DNA of 64,000 bases from Paenacidovorax monticola (GTDB taxonomy: Bacteria > Pseudomonadota > Gammaproteobacteria > Burkholderiales > Burkholderiaceae_C): contig NZ_CP060790.1 in NCBI RefSeq assembly GCF_014489595.1, positions 4,464,001-4,528,000 on the forward strand, written 5' to 3'. Position 1 is the first letter of the stretch. Every line of letters starts with the position of its first letter. Below the pieces are notes generated by a model. It saw only the letters and a program-made list of their open reading frames with translations, had not been told where the DNA came from and searched no databases. Position numbers and translations under genes: made by a program. Positions 42,329-52,511 of the stretch are shown here, in pieces.

Positions 42329-45187
42329 ATGACCGTGCCCCCCCGCAAGACCGATGCCGCGCCCGCTGCCGCATCGGCCACCTCCGCCGCGAAGGCGCCG
42401 CGCAAGACCGACAAGGACTTGCCGCTGATCCAGGACATCCGCCTGCTGGGCCGCATCCTCGGCGACGTGATCCGCGAACAGGAGGGCGTGGCCGCGTATG
42501 AACTCATCGAGCAGGTGCGCAAGCTCTCCGTGGCTTTCCGCCGCGATGCCGACCATGAGGCCGACAAGGCGCTCAAGAAGCTGCTCAAGGGCCTGACGGG
42601 CGACCAGACGGTGAGCGTGATCCGCGCCTTCACCTATTTCAGCCACCTGGCCAACCTGGCCGAGGACCGCCACCATATCCGCCGCCGCGCGGTGCACGAG
42701 CGCGCGGGCAACACGCAGGAGGGCAGCATCGAGGTGGCTCTGGCGCGCCTGCGCTGGGCAGGCATCGCGCCGGGCGTGGTGTCCAAGACGCTGGCCAGGA
42801 GCTACGTGGCGCCCGTGCTCACGGCCCACCCAACCGAGGTACAGCGCAAGAGCATCCTCGACGCCGAGCGCGACATCGCTCAGCTGCTGGCCGCGCGCGA
42901 CGACATCGAGACGCGCGCGCAGCTCTACAACAGCGCCAAGGACGCGCTGACCCCGCGCGAGCTGGCCGCGAACGAGGCGCAGCTGCGCGCGCGTGTGGCG
43001 CAGCTGTGGCAGACGCGCCTGCTGCGCTACTCCAAGCTCACCGTGGCCGACGAGATCGAGAACGCGCTGTCCTACTACGAGGCCACGTTCCTGCGCGAGA
43101 TTCCCAAGCTCTACGCCGACCTGGAGCGCGAACTGGGCAGCCACCCCGTGGCGAGCTTCCTGCGCATGGGCCAGTGGATCGGTGGCGACCGCGACGGCAA
43201 CCCCAACGTGAGCGCCGACACGCTCTCCCTCGCGCTTTCGCGCCAGGCCGAGATGGCGCTGCGCCACTACCTGACCGAGGTGCACTACCTGGGCGGCGAG
43301 CTGTCGCTGTCGGCACGGCTGGTGCAGGTGTCGCCCGAGATGGAGCGGCTCGCAGCGAGTTCGCCCGACACCAGCGAGCACCGCCTGGACGAGCCCTACC
43401 GCCGCGCGCTCACGGGCATCTACGCGCGCCTGGCGGCCACGCTCAAGGACCTGACCGGCGGCGAGGCCGCGCGCCACGCCGTGGCGCCCCAGAACGCCTA
43501 CCCGGATGCGCAGGCCTTCCTGGCCGATCTGCGCGTGATCGAGGCGTCGCTGCAATCGCACCATGGCACGGCGCTGGCCGCGCAGCGCTTGCACCCGCTG
43601 ATCCGCGCGGTGGAGGTGTTCGGTTTCCACCTTGCCACGGTGGACCTGCGCCAAAGCTCCGACCAGCACGAGGCGGTGGTGGCCGAACTGCTGGCCCAGG
43701 CGCGCATCGAGCCTGCCTATGCCCAGCTGCAGGAGGCGGCCAAGCGCGCGCTGCTGGTGCGCCTGCTGCAGGACGCGCGCCCGCTGCGCGTGGTGGGGGC
43801 GGCCTACTCGCCGCTGGCCCAGAGCGAACTGGCCATCTTCGAGACCGCCAAGCGCATGCGCGAGCGCTACGGGCGCGATGCGATCCGCCACTACATCATC
43901 AGCCACACCGAGTCGGTGAGCGACCTGCTCGAAGTGCTGCTGCTGCAGAAGGAGGTGGGCCTGATGCACGGCACGCTGGACGGCGAGCCGGTGGCCGATC
44001 TCATCGTGGTGCCGCTGTTCGAAACGATCGAGGACCTGCGCAACGCCGCGCCGATCATGCGCGAGTTCTACCAGCTCCCCGGCGTGGCCGCCCTGGTGCA
44101 GCGCGGCGGTGCCGAGCAGGACATCATGCTGGGCTACAGCGACAGCAACAAGGACGGCGGCATCTTCACGAGCAACTGGGAGCTGTACCGCGCGGAGATC
44201 GCGCTCGTGGAGCTGTTCGACGAACTGGCCGCGAGCCATGGCATCCAGCTGCGCATGTTCCACGGCCGCGGCGGCACGGTGGGGCGCGGCGGCGGCCCGA
44301 GCTACCAGGCCATCCTGGCGCAGCCGCCGGGCACGGTGCGCGGCCAGATCCGCCTCACCGAGCAGGGCGAGGTCATCGCCTCGAAATACGCCAACCCCGA
44401 GATCGGCCGGCGCAACCTCGAGACGCTGGTGGCCGCCACGCTCGAGGCCACGCTGCTGCAGCCCACCAAGCCCGCCACCAAGGCCTTCCTGGAGGCCGCG
44501 GCGCAACTCTCGCAGGACAGCATGGGCGCGTACCGCGCGCTGGTCTACGAAACCCCGGGCTTCACCGACTATTTCTTCAATTCCACGCCGATCCGCGAGA
44601 TCGCCGAGCTCAACATCGGCTCGCGTCCCGCGAGCCGCAAGGCCACCCAGAAGATCGAGGACCTGCGCGCCATTCCCTGGGGCTTCAGCTGGGGCCAGTG
44701 CCGCCTCACGCTGCCGGGCTGGTATGGCTTTGGCGCGGCCGTCGAGGCCTTTGTGAACCAGCCGGGCAAGGACGCCAAGGCCCAGCTCGCGCTGCTGCAG
44801 AAGATGTACCGCCAATGGCCCTTCTTCCGCACGCTGCTGTCCAACATGGACATGGTGCTGGCCAAGAGCGACCTGGCCCTGGCCTCGCGCTACAGCGAAC
44901 TGGTGAGCGATGCCCGCCTGCGCAAGCGCGTGTTCGGCGCCATCGAGGCCGAGTGGCAGCGCACGGCCGAGGCGCTCACGCGCATCACGGGCGAGAAGCA
45001 GCGCCTGGCCGCCAACACGGCCCTGGCGCGCTCCATCCGCCACCGCTTCCCCTACATCGATCCGCTGCACCACCTGCAGGTTGAACTCGTGCGCCGCTGG
45101 CGCGCGGGGCAGGGCGACGAGCGCGTGCAGACGGGTATCCACATCTCGATCAACGGCATCGCCGCGGGCCTGCGCAACACGGGCTGA
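42329..45187 (+). CDS. ppc: Phosphoenolpyruvate carboxylase
   Basis: 952 residues, uninterrupted. It makes oxaloacetate from PEP and bicarbonate to refill the citric acid cycle. Conserved sites: [13 protein letters not shown] (catalytic His), [24 protein letters not shown] and the invariant C-terminus ending RNTG. The first 32 residues are low-complexity Ala/Lys. It is divergent from hemC, as often seen in betaproteobacteria. Confidence 0.97.
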   Translation: MTVPPRKTDAAPAAASATSAAKAPRKTDKDLPLIQDIRLLGRILGDVIREQEGVAAYELIEQVRKLSVAFRRDADHEADKALKKLLKGLTGDQTVSVIRAFTYFSHLANLAEDRHHIRRRAVHERAGNTQEGSIEVALARLRWAGIAPGVVSKTLARSYVAPVLTAHPTEVQRKSILDAERDIAQLLAARDDIETRAQLYNSAKDALTPRELAANEAQLRARVAQLWQTRLLRYSKLTVADEIENALSYYEATFLREIPKLYADLERELGSHPVASFLRMGQWIGGDRDGNPNVSADTLSLALSRQAEMALRHYLTEVHYLGGELSLSARLVQVSPEMERLAASSPDTSEHRLDEPYRRALTGIYARLAATLKDLTGGEAARHAVAPQNAYPDAQAFLADLRVIEASLQSHHGTALAAQRLHPLIRAVEVFGFHLATVDLRQSSDQHEAVVAELLAQARIEPAYAQLQEAAKRALLVRLLQDARPLRVVGAAYSPLAQSELAIFETAKRMRERYGRDAIRHYIISHTESVSDLLEVLLLQKEVGLMHGTLDGEPVADLIVVPLFETIEDLRNAAPIMREFYQLPGVAALVQRGGAEQDIMLGYSDSNKDGGIFTSNWELYRAEIALVELFDELAASHGIQLRMFHGRGGTVGRGGGPSYQAILAQPPGTVRGQIRLTEQGEVIASKYANPEIGRRNLETLVAATLEATLLQPTKPATKAFLEAAAQLSQDSMGAYRALVYETPGFTDYFFNSTPIREIAELNIGSRPASRKATQKIEDLRAIPWGFSWGQCRLTLPGWYGFGAAVEAFVNQPGKDAKAQLALLQKMYRQWPFFRTLLSNMDMVLAKSDLALASRYSELVSDARLRKRVFGAIEAEWQRTAEALTRITGEKQRLAANTALARSIRHRFPYIDPLHHLQVELVRRWRAGQGDERVQTGIHISINGIAAGLRNTG

Positions 45188-45297
45188 GCCTCGCGGGGCG
45201 TGCGCGGCGGGGACGTTAGGATGTAGGCTCCGGGTCCTTCAAGGGCCCGGCCCGGGCGCCATGGGCATGGCACCCGGGCAGACACACAGGGAGGTGC

Positions 45298-47409
45298 ATG
45301 GGCCACGAGACATCGCGTGCGGGTTTCCCCACTGTGCAGTTGTTCCTCACCCAGCGCCTGGCCGCGCTGGCCGGGGCCGATTCGATGCGGGCGATCCGCG
45401 AGGGACTGCTGTGGCTGGTGCCGTGCCTGCTGGTCTCGGCGGCCTTCCTCGTGCTCTCGGCACTGGCCCAGTTGGCCGGCCTGCCGGAGGGGGTATCGCG
45501 CACGCTGGCGGGGCTGCACGCGCAGATCAGCGGCATCCTGCCGCCGCTCGCGGCGGCCTCCATCGGCTACATGCTGTCGATCCGCCACCGCCTGCCGCGC
45601 CTGCCCGTGGCGTTCCTGTGCTTCGCCTACGTGGAGATCGCGGCCTATCTGCTGAACGACCACCCGCGCGCGGCGGCCACGCTGGTGCTGTTCATCGCCA
45701 TTGCGTCGCCGCTCATCAACGTGCCCCTCATGGCCCGGCTGCACCGCCAGCGCTGGACCCACATCGCGCGCGGCGACTTCGTGGGCGAGAACGTGCAGGA
45801 CGCGATGAACCTGGTTATCCCCGGCGCCATCACGGCCCTGCTGCTGATCGCCGTGCTGATGGCGCTGCTGCAGGTGCCCGCGCTCACGCTGGCCGAGCTG
45901 CCCCTGGCACTGGCCGCCACCGAGAACACGTACCGCAGCGGCGTGCTGCTCACGGCGACCAATTCCGTGCTCTGGTTCTTCGGCATCCATGGCTACCATG
46001 CGCTGCTGCCCTTCTTCCAGATGCTGGACCAGGCCGTGGCCTGGAACGCGACCGACCTGGCGGCCGGTCTGGTGCCGCGCCATGCGCTCAACGGCGGGCT
46101 GCTGGGCTCCTTCGTGTTCATTGGCGGCGCGGGCGCCACGCTGTCGCTGACCCTGGCCACGCTGCTGTTCTGCAAGGGGCGGGGGTTGCGCCTGCTGGCG
46201 CTGGCCAGCCTGCCGATCGCGTTGCTCAATGTGAACGAGATCCTGCTGTTCGGATTGCCGCTGATCCTCAACCTGCGCCTGCTCGTGCCCTTTCTGCTGG
46301 TACCGGTGGTGAACGTGGTGCTGGCCCTGGCCGCGGTGCAGGCGGGCTGGGTGGCGGCGGCCTCGGTGGGGCTGCCGCTCACGGCGCCCGTGTTGTTCAA
46401 TGCCTATGTCAGCACGGGGGGCGACGTGGCGGCCGTGGTGCTCCAGGCGCTGCTGGTGGGGCTGGGTATGCTGATCTACGCGCCTTACATCCGGGCCATC
46501 GACCGCATGGGCCAGGAGAGCGCGAGCATCCACGTGCGCGCGCTCGACACCACGTTCACGCGCCTGCACGAGGAGGCCAGCCTGTTCGCCAACGATCCGG
46601 TGGTGCGTGCGCACCAGGCGCGGGCGCTGCACGAGACCACGCTGGCGCACATCCGCGATATCGGCGAATACGAGTTCCATCTGGAGTTCCAGCCCCAGGT
46701 GTCGCGCTGGAGCGGCCTGTGCACGGGCTGCGAGGCGCTGCTGCGCGCCACCAATCCCCAGGGCGTGGCGCGGCCGCCCGGAACGTTCCTGCGCTGGCTG
46801 GCCGAGGCCGACCTGATGCGCGACGTGGACCTGTGGGTGGCCAGCGCCGCCGTGCGCCAGCATCAGCACTGGCGGGCCGCAGGCTTCACGCTGCCGATCA
46901 GCATCAATGTCACGGGCGGCACGCTGACTTCGCCCAGCCATTGCGAACGCCTCGTGCAGGTTCTCGCGCAGGCGCACGGGCAGGTCGGGGTCGAAATCAC
47001 CGAAGAGGCCCTGGTGGGCGACGTGCCCACGATCCGGCAGGCCATAGAACGCATCCATGCCGTGGGGGCCAAGGTGGCCATCGACGATTTCGGCACGGGC
47101 TACTCGTCCATGAGCTATTTGCACCAGTTCGACGTGGACGCCATCAAGATCGACCGCAGTTTCGTGGTGGCCCGCCACGAGCCCAAGGGGGCGCTCGTCA
47201 TGGATGGCCTGCTGCGCTTTTGCGAGGCGCTCAACCTCGGCATCGTGGTGGAGGGCGTGGAGACCGAGGCGCAGTACCAGGCCTTGCAGTCCAGCACCGA
47301 GCTGATGGTGCAGGGCTGGTATTTCAGCAAGGCGCTGCCCGGAGACGCCGTACCGGCCTTCGTGCACGCGCGGCAGCGGCGCCAGGCCGAGGTGATCGCT
47401 CAGTACTAA
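45298..47409 (+). CDS. PTS EIIC (lactose/cellobiose family) - EAL phosphodiesterase fusion
   Basis: 703 residues. Residues 1 to about 400 form a membrane EIIC domain of the lactose/cellobiose class. It has the sugar-binding WFFGIHG motif near residue 228 and the NE motif in NVNEILLFGLPLILN near 313. From about residue 430 an EAL domain has every catalytic feature: CEALLR, INVTGG (metal Asn), VGVEITEEA, AIDDFGTGYSS, DAIKIDRSF, VVEGVETEAQ and QGWYFSKALP. Active c-di-GMP hydrolysis is therefore expected. No EIIA or EIIB gene lies nearby. The EIIC part may act as a sugar sensor rather than a phosphorylating importer; this is inference. No interruption. Confidence 0.9.
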   Translation: MGHETSRAGFPTVQLFLTQRLAALAGADSMRAIREGLLWLVPCLLVSAAFLVLSALAQLAGLPEGVSRTLAGLHAQISGILPPLAAASIGYMLSIRHRLPRLPVAFLCFAYVEIAAYLLNDHPRAAATLVLFIAIASPLINVPLMARLHRQRWTHIARGDFVGENVQDAMNLVIPGAITALLLIAVLMALLQVPALTLAELPLALAATENTYRSGVLLTATNSVLWFFGIHGYHALLPFFQMLDQAVAWNATDLAAGLVPRHALNGGLLGSFVFIGGAGATLSLTLATLLFCKGRGLRLLALASLPIALLNVNEILLFGLPLILNLRLLVPFLLVPVVNVVLALAAVQAGWVAAASVGLPLTAPVLFNAYVSTGGDVAAVVLQALLVGLGMLIYAPYIRAIDRMGQESASIHVRALDTTFTRLHEEASLFANDPVVRAHQARALHETTLAHIRDIGEYEFHLEFQPQVSRWSGLCTGCEALLRATNPQGVARPPGTFLRWLAEADLMRDVDLWVASAAVRQHQHWRAAGFTLPISINVTGGTLTSPSHCERLVQVLAQAHGQVGVEITEEALVGDVPTIRQAIERIHAVGAKVAIDDFGTGYSSMSYLHQFDVDAIKIDRSFVVARHEPKGALVMDGLLRFCEALNLGIVVEGVETEAQYQALQSSTELMVQGWYFSKALPGDAVPAFVHARQRRQAEVIAQY

Positions 47410-47512
47410 CCCTGAGCGGGGCGTGCGGCGCGGTGACTACATTGCGTTGACACCGATCAACGCCCGCGCGGCCACTGGCGCGCGGCATGACCACGCACCA
47501 GGAGCGCCCCCG

Positions 47513-47842
47513 ATGAAGACCCTCCGATCCCTTGGCTGGCTGACGGGCCTGTGGCTGTCCTGTCTGGGAGCCGCCCAGGCCCAGACCGCCGATGCGGCGC
47601 GCGCCCCGCAGGGGCGCCTGCTGGCGGCCCAGTGCGCGGCCTGCCATGGCACGGACGGGCGCGCCGTGGCGCAATCGGCGGTGCCAGGGCTGGCGGGTGC
47701 GCCGGCCGCCACGCTGCTCGCGCAACTGCGGGCCTTCCGCGACGGCAGTCAGCCCGCCACGGTGATGCACCAGATCGCCAAGGGGCTGACCGAGCCGCAG
47801 ATGCAATCCCTCGCGGCCTACTTCGCCGCGCAACCGCGTTGA
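47513..47842 (+). CDS. Periplasmic monoheme cytochrome c
   Basis: 109 residues. A signal peptide (WLTGLWLSCLGAAQAQ) is followed by one heme site, AAQCAACHGTDG (CxxCH), and a C-terminal methionine-containing segment (QPATVMHQIAKGLTEPQMQS). It fits the class I c553/FccA-like group. It is followed after 12 bases by the FccB-like flavoprotein, so it likely accepts electrons from sulfide oxidation. ATG 47513 chosen; a 30-residue extension lacks signal character. Confidence 0.88.
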   Translation: MKTLRSLGWLTGLWLSCLGAAQAQTADAARAPQGRLLAAQCAACHGTDGRAVAQSAVPGLAGAPAATLLAQLRAFRDGSQPATVMHQIAKGLTEPQMQSLAAYFAAQPR

Positions 47843-47854
47843 ACGGAGGCTGCC

Positions 47855-49136
47855 ATGCAACGACGTGAACTGTTGCGCGCCACGCTGTCGGCGGGTGCGC
47901 TGGGCGCCCTGGCCGGCTGTGCGGGCCCGGTGAACACCGCCGGCGCGGCGCGGGCCCGCGTGGTCGTGGTGGGCGGGGCTTTGGCGGCGCAACGGCCGCC
48001 AAGTACGTGCGCATGCTGTCGGACCAGCGCATCGACGTGGTGCTGGTCGAGCCGCAGGAGCAGTTCTTCTCGTGTCCCTTGTCCAATCTGGTGCTGGGCG
48101 GCGGCAATACGCTGGCCGACCTCTCCACCGGCTACGACGCGCTGCAATCGCGCCATGGCGTGCGCCGCGCCAAGGACTGGGTGCGCTCCATTGACCCCGG
48201 CCGCAAGACCGTGGCGCTGGCGGGCGGCGACACGCTGGCCTACGACAAGCTCATCCTCTCGCCGGGCATCGACCTCATGTGGGACGGCGTGGAGGGCCTG
48301 CAGGCTGCGCATGCCAGCGGCCGCATGCTGCAGGCCTGGAAGGCCGGGCCCGAGACGGTGGCGCTGCGCCGCCAGCTGGAGGCCATGCCCGATGGCGGCG
48401 TGTACGCCATCGCCATTCCCGAGGCGCCCTACCGCTGCCCGCCAGGCCCTACGAGCGCGCCAGCCAGGTGGCCAGCTACTTCCGGCGCGCCAAGCCGCGC
48501 TCCAAGGTGCTGATCCTCGACGCCAACCCCGACATCACGTCCAAGGGGCCGCTGTTCCGCAAGTTCTGGGCCGAGCACTACCCCGGCATGATCGAGTACC
48601 TGCCGCAGCACAAGGCCACGGGCGTGGATGCACGGGCGGGCACGGTGCAGTTCGAGGTGCAGGGCGACGTGCGCGCCGACGTGGCCAACGTGCTGCCGCC
48701 CATGCGCGCGGGCGCGATCGCGGTGCAGGCGGGGCTGGCCAACGCCAATGGGCGATGGTGCCAGGTGCACTACCAGACCTTCGAGTCCACGGCGGCGCGC
48801 GACATCCATGTGATCGGCGACGCGATCCAGGTCGCGCCGGCCATGCCCAAGTCGGGCCACATGGCCAACGCCCATGCCAAGGTGGCGGCCGCCGCCGTGG
48901 TGGCGCAGCTCTCCGGCATGGAGGTGAACCCCGCGCCCCTGCTCACCAACACCTGCTACAGCTACGTGGACGAGCGGCGCGTGATCCATGTGGCCTCGGT
49001 GCACCAGTACGACGCGGGCGAGCGCACCTACAAGACCGTGCCCGGCTCGGGCGGCGTCTCGGCCCAGCCTTCGGAGCTGGAGGGGACCTACGCCTGGAGC
49101 TGGGCGCGCAACATCTGGGCCGACAGCCTCCTGTGA
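47855..49136 (+). CDS. fccB: Flavocytochrome c sulfide dehydrogenase flavoprotein (FccB/SoxF-like), frame broken twice
   Basis: A Tat-type signal (QRRELLRATLSAG) precedes an FAD disulfide-reductase fold with RVVVVGGGFGGATAAKYV. The first break falls inside that FAD motif: one G is missing in the run 47975-47978. A second break is in the CCC run 48447-48449, after which it continues YERASQVASYFRRAKPRSKV. Active-site cysteine segments EQFFSCPLSNLVL and the C-terminal TNTCYSYV region match the sulfide-dehydrogenase family. Repaired length is 427 residues. It oxidises sulfide in the periplasm, passing electrons to the adjacent cytochrome. Confidence 0.87.
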
Positions 49137-49216
49137 CCAGGGCGGGGCGCGAAGAGCGCCCCGAATCCGCCCCTGTTCGCGCGATTGCGCCGTGCGCGCG
49201 CCGCTAGCATGGGCGC

Positions 49217-49869
49217 ATGCCAATGAGGAAAACCGCGCGCATGCGCATCCCGCTGTGGGCCCCGGCGCTGGCCATGGCCTTGCTGGCCGCCGGCTGCGCG
49301 GCCGAGCGCCCCCGCGCTGAAGACGCTGCTCCTCCGGGCAGAAGACGGCGCGTGCCGTTCACCATTGGGACGTGCTCGCCGACGACGTGGCCGCCCGCAT
49401 GGCCGAGAAGATGCGGGCCTGGCCTGCAGGCGCGCATCCTATCTACGTTTCTCCCGCGGGCGAGACCAGCTTCAACGCGGGCTTTCGCAAGCTGCTCATC
49501 ACGCGGCTGCTGGACCGGGGCATCGCCCTGTCCACGGTGCCTACCGAGGTGGAGATGAAGTTCGACACCCAGCTTGTCCCGCACACTGCTGGCGTGGCCT
49601 GGACGCCGATCGCGCCCGATGTGGCCGTGGCGCGCGATCCCTACGGCGAGGCGGGCGGCGCGGCCGCGCATGCCAATGCCGTGGCTGCGGCCGAGGGTCC
49701 GGGCAGCACCCGCTTCGAGGTACTGGTGACCACGTCGATCGAAAGCGGTGGCCGCTATCTGGCGGGCACGGCCGATGTGTATTCCGTTGCGCAGGGCGAC
49801 ACGGCGCTGTACCAGCCGCGCGCGCCGCAGGCCGCCGCAACCAAGACCTGGCGGGTGGTGGCGCCATGA
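49217..49869 (+). CDS. Putative lipoprotein of unknown function, frame broken once
   Basis: The signal peptide ends with a lipobox, MALLAAGCAAE, suggesting an outer-membrane lipoprotein. The frame breaks near 49336-49339 (GGGC); one base restores PPGQKTARAVHHWDVLADDV and the rest, to 217 residues. The gene overlaps the following FlgO-like gene by four bases (ATGA). The soluble part contains HPIYVSPAGETSFNAGFRKL. No named family is recognised, but the coupling to a FlgO-like gene and position beside flhDC suggest a link to flagella. Confidence 0.72.
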
Positions 49870-50408
49870 GGCCCGCGCCGCGCCGCGCCTTCCTCGCCAC
49901 CCTCGGGGCGGTACTCGCGCTGCCGGGGTGCGCGCGCTACTACTACGGTGACCAGGCCGCCGCGTCGGGCGCGGATCTGGTCGAGGCCAGCCAGCGCGCG
50001 GCCGACGCCCTGCTGCTGGGCGCGCCGCTGGACCCGCGCCAGCCCGTGCTGGTGGCCACGCTGGTCAGTGTGGACCGGCTGGGCGAGTCGTCGCGCTTCG
50101 GGCGCCTGTTGTCCGAGCAGATCGCGGGGCGCCTGACCCAGCGCGGCCTGCGCGTGACCGAACTGCGCTTGCGCGAGCACCTGGCGATGCAGCCGGCCCA
50201 GGGCGAGTTGCTGCTGTCGCGCGAACTGCGCGATGTCAGCCGTGCCCACGAGGCCCAGGCCGTGGTGGTGGGGACGTACGCCGTATCGGCCAGCCAGGTG
50301 TTCGTGAGCCTCAAGCTCGTGCGCCCCGTGGGCAACGAGGTGGTGGCCGCCTACGACTACGCGGTGCCGATGGACGGCAACGTGCGCGTCCTGCTCGCAG
50401 GGCGTTGA
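49866..50408 (+). CDS. FlgO-like outer-membrane lipoprotein
   Basis: 180 residues. A signal with lipobox-like AVLALPGCARY is followed by a FlgO-type domain containing QPVLVATLVSVDRLGESSRF, SEQIAGRLTQRGLRVTELRL and AVVVGTYAVSASQVFVSLKL. In vibrios FlgO is an outer-membrane lipoprotein needed for flagellar stability. Here it is coupled to a second lipoprotein gene and converges on flhC. The family call is from pattern memory, not a search. Confidence 0.72.
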   Translation: MRPAPRRAFLATLGAVLALPGCARYYYGDQAAASGADLVEASQRAADALLLGAPLDPRQPVLVATLVSVDRLGESSRFGRLLSEQIAGRLTQRGLRVTELRLREHLAMQPAQGELLLSRELRDVSRAHEAQAVVVGTYAVSASQVFVSLKLVRPVGNEVVAAYDYAVPMDGNVRVLLAGR

Positions 50409-50425
50409 GGTTTCTCCTGCTCCAG

Positions 50426-50460
50426 AAAAACAGCCCGGCAGCGGATGCTGGCCGGGCTGG
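50426..50460. terminator. Bidirectional terminator between the FlgO-like gene and flhC
   Basis: Arms CAGCCCGGC-AGC and GCTGGCCGGGCTG with a GGAT loop, 50431-50459. The minus strand continues into five T residues (A run 50426-50430), making it a good flhC terminator. Confidence 0.8.
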
Positions 50461-50478
50461 AGCCTGGAGTGTCTTGTC

Positions 50479-51021
50479 TCAGTGCAGCATCAGTGCGCCA
50501 GCGCTCTTGCTCTTGCCGGCGCGGGCGGGCGGGTTGCACAGGCCGCAGGTGAAGTGGCGCGCATTCTCGTACAGCTCGGTCACGAACTGGCCGCCGCACT
50601 GCGAGCACTTGGTGCGGGTGAGCATGTTGGCGTCCACGAATTTCACGAGGCGCCAGGCGCGCGTGAACGACAGCAGCGCCTCCAGGCCGGCCGATTCGAT
50701 CTGCTCGTTGTACAGGCGGTAGGCCTTGGTGAGTTGTTCCACGGGGTCGAGGTTCACGCCCTTGGCGAGGTACTCGTAGATGTTGAGGAACAGCGAGCTG
50801 TGGATGTTCTCCTGCCAGGTCAGGAACCAGTCGGTCGAGAACGGCAGCTGGCCCTTGGAGGGCGACTTGCCCGCGATCTCCTTGTAGAGGCGGATCAGGC
50901 GTTCGTACGACAGCGTGGTTTCCGATTCGAGCACCTGCATGCGGGCGCCCATCTGGATGAGCATGGCGGCGCGTTCGATCTGCTTGGACTCGTTGAGGAC
51001 GCTCTTGGCGGGTGCGGACAT
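50479..51021 (-). CDS. flhC: Flagellar transcriptional activator FlhC
   Basis: 180 residues. It acts with FlhD as the class I master activator of flagellar genes. The zinc site is visible as TKCSQCGGQF and HFTCGLCNPP. The N-terminal part contains ESETTLSYERLIRLYKEIAG and TWQENIHSSLFLNIYEYLAK, characteristic of FlhC. The gene starts 34 bases after flhD. Confidence 0.95.
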   Translation of the reverse strand: MSAPAKSVLNESKQIERAAMLIQMGARMQVLESETTLSYERLIRLYKEIAGKSPSKGQLPFSTDWFLTWQENIHSSLFLNIYEYLAKGVNLDPVEQLTKAYRLYNEQIESAGLEALLSFTRAWRLVKFVDANMLTRTKCSQCGGQFVTELYENARHFTCGLCNPPARAGKSKSAGALMLH

Positions 51022-51055
51022 GGCGGGCTTTCGGTGGAGGGCTGCGGGGAGCGGA

Positions 51056-51382
51056 TCAGAGCACTTCGGACACGCGGCTGGCCATCAGGATGTTGGCGTG
51101 CAGCGTGTTGGTGGCTTCGTTGCCGACCTTCTTGGGCGTGTGGTTCGTGAGCAGGCCCCACACCAGGTTGTCGTCCACGCGGAAGCTGCAAAGAAGGGTG
51201 TTGCGGGAGGCCAGTTTGAGCACTTGCGCGGCCGACAGCGATGCCAGAATATCGGCAGCCTCTTCGTTCAGGCCCAGACGGAAAACGGCTTCGGCCTTGT
51301 CCTGGCGGATCAGGGTCTGGGCCAGCATCAGGTAGGTGAGGTTGGCTTCACGGATCTCGGCGAGCAGTTGTTCGTTGGTCAT
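51056..51382 (-). CDS. flhD: Flagellar transcriptional activator FlhD
   Basis: 108 residues. The start MTNEQLLAEIREANLTYLML and LGLNEEAADILASLSAAQVL are typical of FlhD. The conserved cysteine is in NTLLCSFRVDD. It is the first gene of flhDC. The 217 bases upstream include a relatively AT-rich stretch (51440-51480) that should hold the promoter; individual -35 and -10 boxes could not be fixed. Confidence 0.95.
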   Translation of the reverse strand: MTNEQLLAEIREANLTYLMLAQTLIRQDKAEAVFRLGLNEEAADILASLSAAQVLKLASRNTLLCSFRVDDNLVWGLLTNHTPKKVGNEATNTLHANILMASRVSEVL

Positions 51383-51545
51383 GGTGCAATCCTTTTCAAG
51401 CCGGATCCGCGTCGTCTGCTGCGTGCGGGCTTTGCGTGATCCGTTGAAATGGATTGTGAATTTGGCCCAATCAAAAATTAAGTCGGGGTTTGGCTGCGCA
51501 GCGTGTCTGGTCGCGCGGCGTGCCTTGTAGGAATTTGCCTGACAA

Positions 51546-51598
51546 GGGCCGCAGGCCGCGCTCGCCCTGCGCGAGGGGCGCGCCTGCTGCGGCCCGCG
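51546..51598 (-). terminator. GC-rich stem-loop after the sulfurtransferase gene
   Basis: Long imperfect inverted repeat with outer arms GGGCCGCAG / CTGCGGCCC, lying directly downstream of the minus-strand sulfurtransferase stop. The following bases are TTGTC, a poor U run, so termination strength is uncertain. Confidence 0.5.
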
Positions 51599-51599
51599 C

Positions 51600-52466
51600 T
51601 CAGCCCCGTTTCACGGGCCGGGCCGGGTCGCTGCACCACTCGCTCCAACTGCCGGCGAAAAGGCCCGTGGGGCCCAGCCCCGCCACTTCCATGGCCAGCA
51701 GGTTCGGCAGCGCGGTCACGCCGCTGCCGCACTGGTGCACCACCGTGCCCGCATCGCGGCCCTGCAGCAGGGCTTCGAACTCCGCGCGCAGCAGCGCTGC
51801 GGGCTTGAAGCGCCCATCGGCCGCGATGTTCTCGGTGAAGGGGCGGTTGAGTGCGCCGGGGATGTGGCCCGCCACCGGGTCCAGTGGCTCCACTTCCCCG
51901 CGGTAGCGCGGTGCGGCGCGTGCGTCCAGCACGGTCTGGCCGGGTTGGCCCAGGGAGGCCAGCACCTCGGCGGCCGTGACGAGGCGGCGCAGCGGCGCCT
52001 GCAGCGCGAACGTGCCGGGCGCGCGGGCGGGCTCGTCGCCCTGTACCACGGGCAGGCTGGCGGCGGTCCAGGCCTGCAGGCCCCCATCGAGCACGGCCAC
52101 GGCATCGTGGCCTGCCCATTTGAGCATCCACCACAAGCGGGCGCATTGGCTGGAGCCATTGCGGTCGTACACCACAGCCTGCATGCCATTGGCAAGGCCT
52201 ACGCTGGCCAGCCAGGCGCCAAAGCGCTCGCGCGTGGGCAGCGGATGGCGGCCGCCGGAGGCGGCGGGGCCGCTCTTGCTGCTCAGGTGCTTGTCCAGGT
52301 GGGCATAGACCGCGCCGGGGATGTGGGACTCGCGGTAACGCTGTTCGCCCGCATCGGGCTGCGCGAGTTCGAAGCTGCAGTCGAACACCATCAGCGGCGC
52401 GCCGCTGGCCTGGAGCGATTGCAGTTCGGAAACGGAGATGAGGGTGGTGTAGGGCATGGGTGGCAT
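51600..52466 (-). CDS. sseA: 3-mercaptopyruvate sulfurtransferase (tandem rhodanese)
   Basis: 288 residues with two rhodanese domains. The C-terminal active loop is CGSGVTA, the mercaptopyruvate-sulfurtransferase form. The N-terminal inactive domain shows LMVFDCSFE and RYRESHIPGAVY, and the linker carries TVLDARAAPRYRGE. It transfers sulfur from mercaptopyruvate to thiophilic acceptors. It follows EamA on the same strand by about 45 bases. Confidence 0.92.
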   Translation of the reverse strand: MPPMPYTTLISVSELQSLQASGAPLMVFDCSFELAQPDAGEQRYRESHIPGAVYAHLDKHLSSKSGPAASGGRHPLPTRERFGAWLASVGLANGMQAVVYDRNGSSQCARLWWMLKWAGHDAVAVLDGGLQAWTAASLPVVQGDEPARAPGTFALQAPLRRLVTAAEVLASLGQPGQTVLDARAAPRYRGEVEPLDPVAGHIPGALNRPFTENIAADGRFKPAALLRAEFEALLQGRDAGTVVHQCGSGVTALPNLLAMEVAGLGPTGLFAGSWSEWCSDPARPVKRG

Positions 52467-52511
52467 CGAAGAAACGATGCCCCCATTGTGGCAATGTTTG
52501 CCTGGGCGGGC

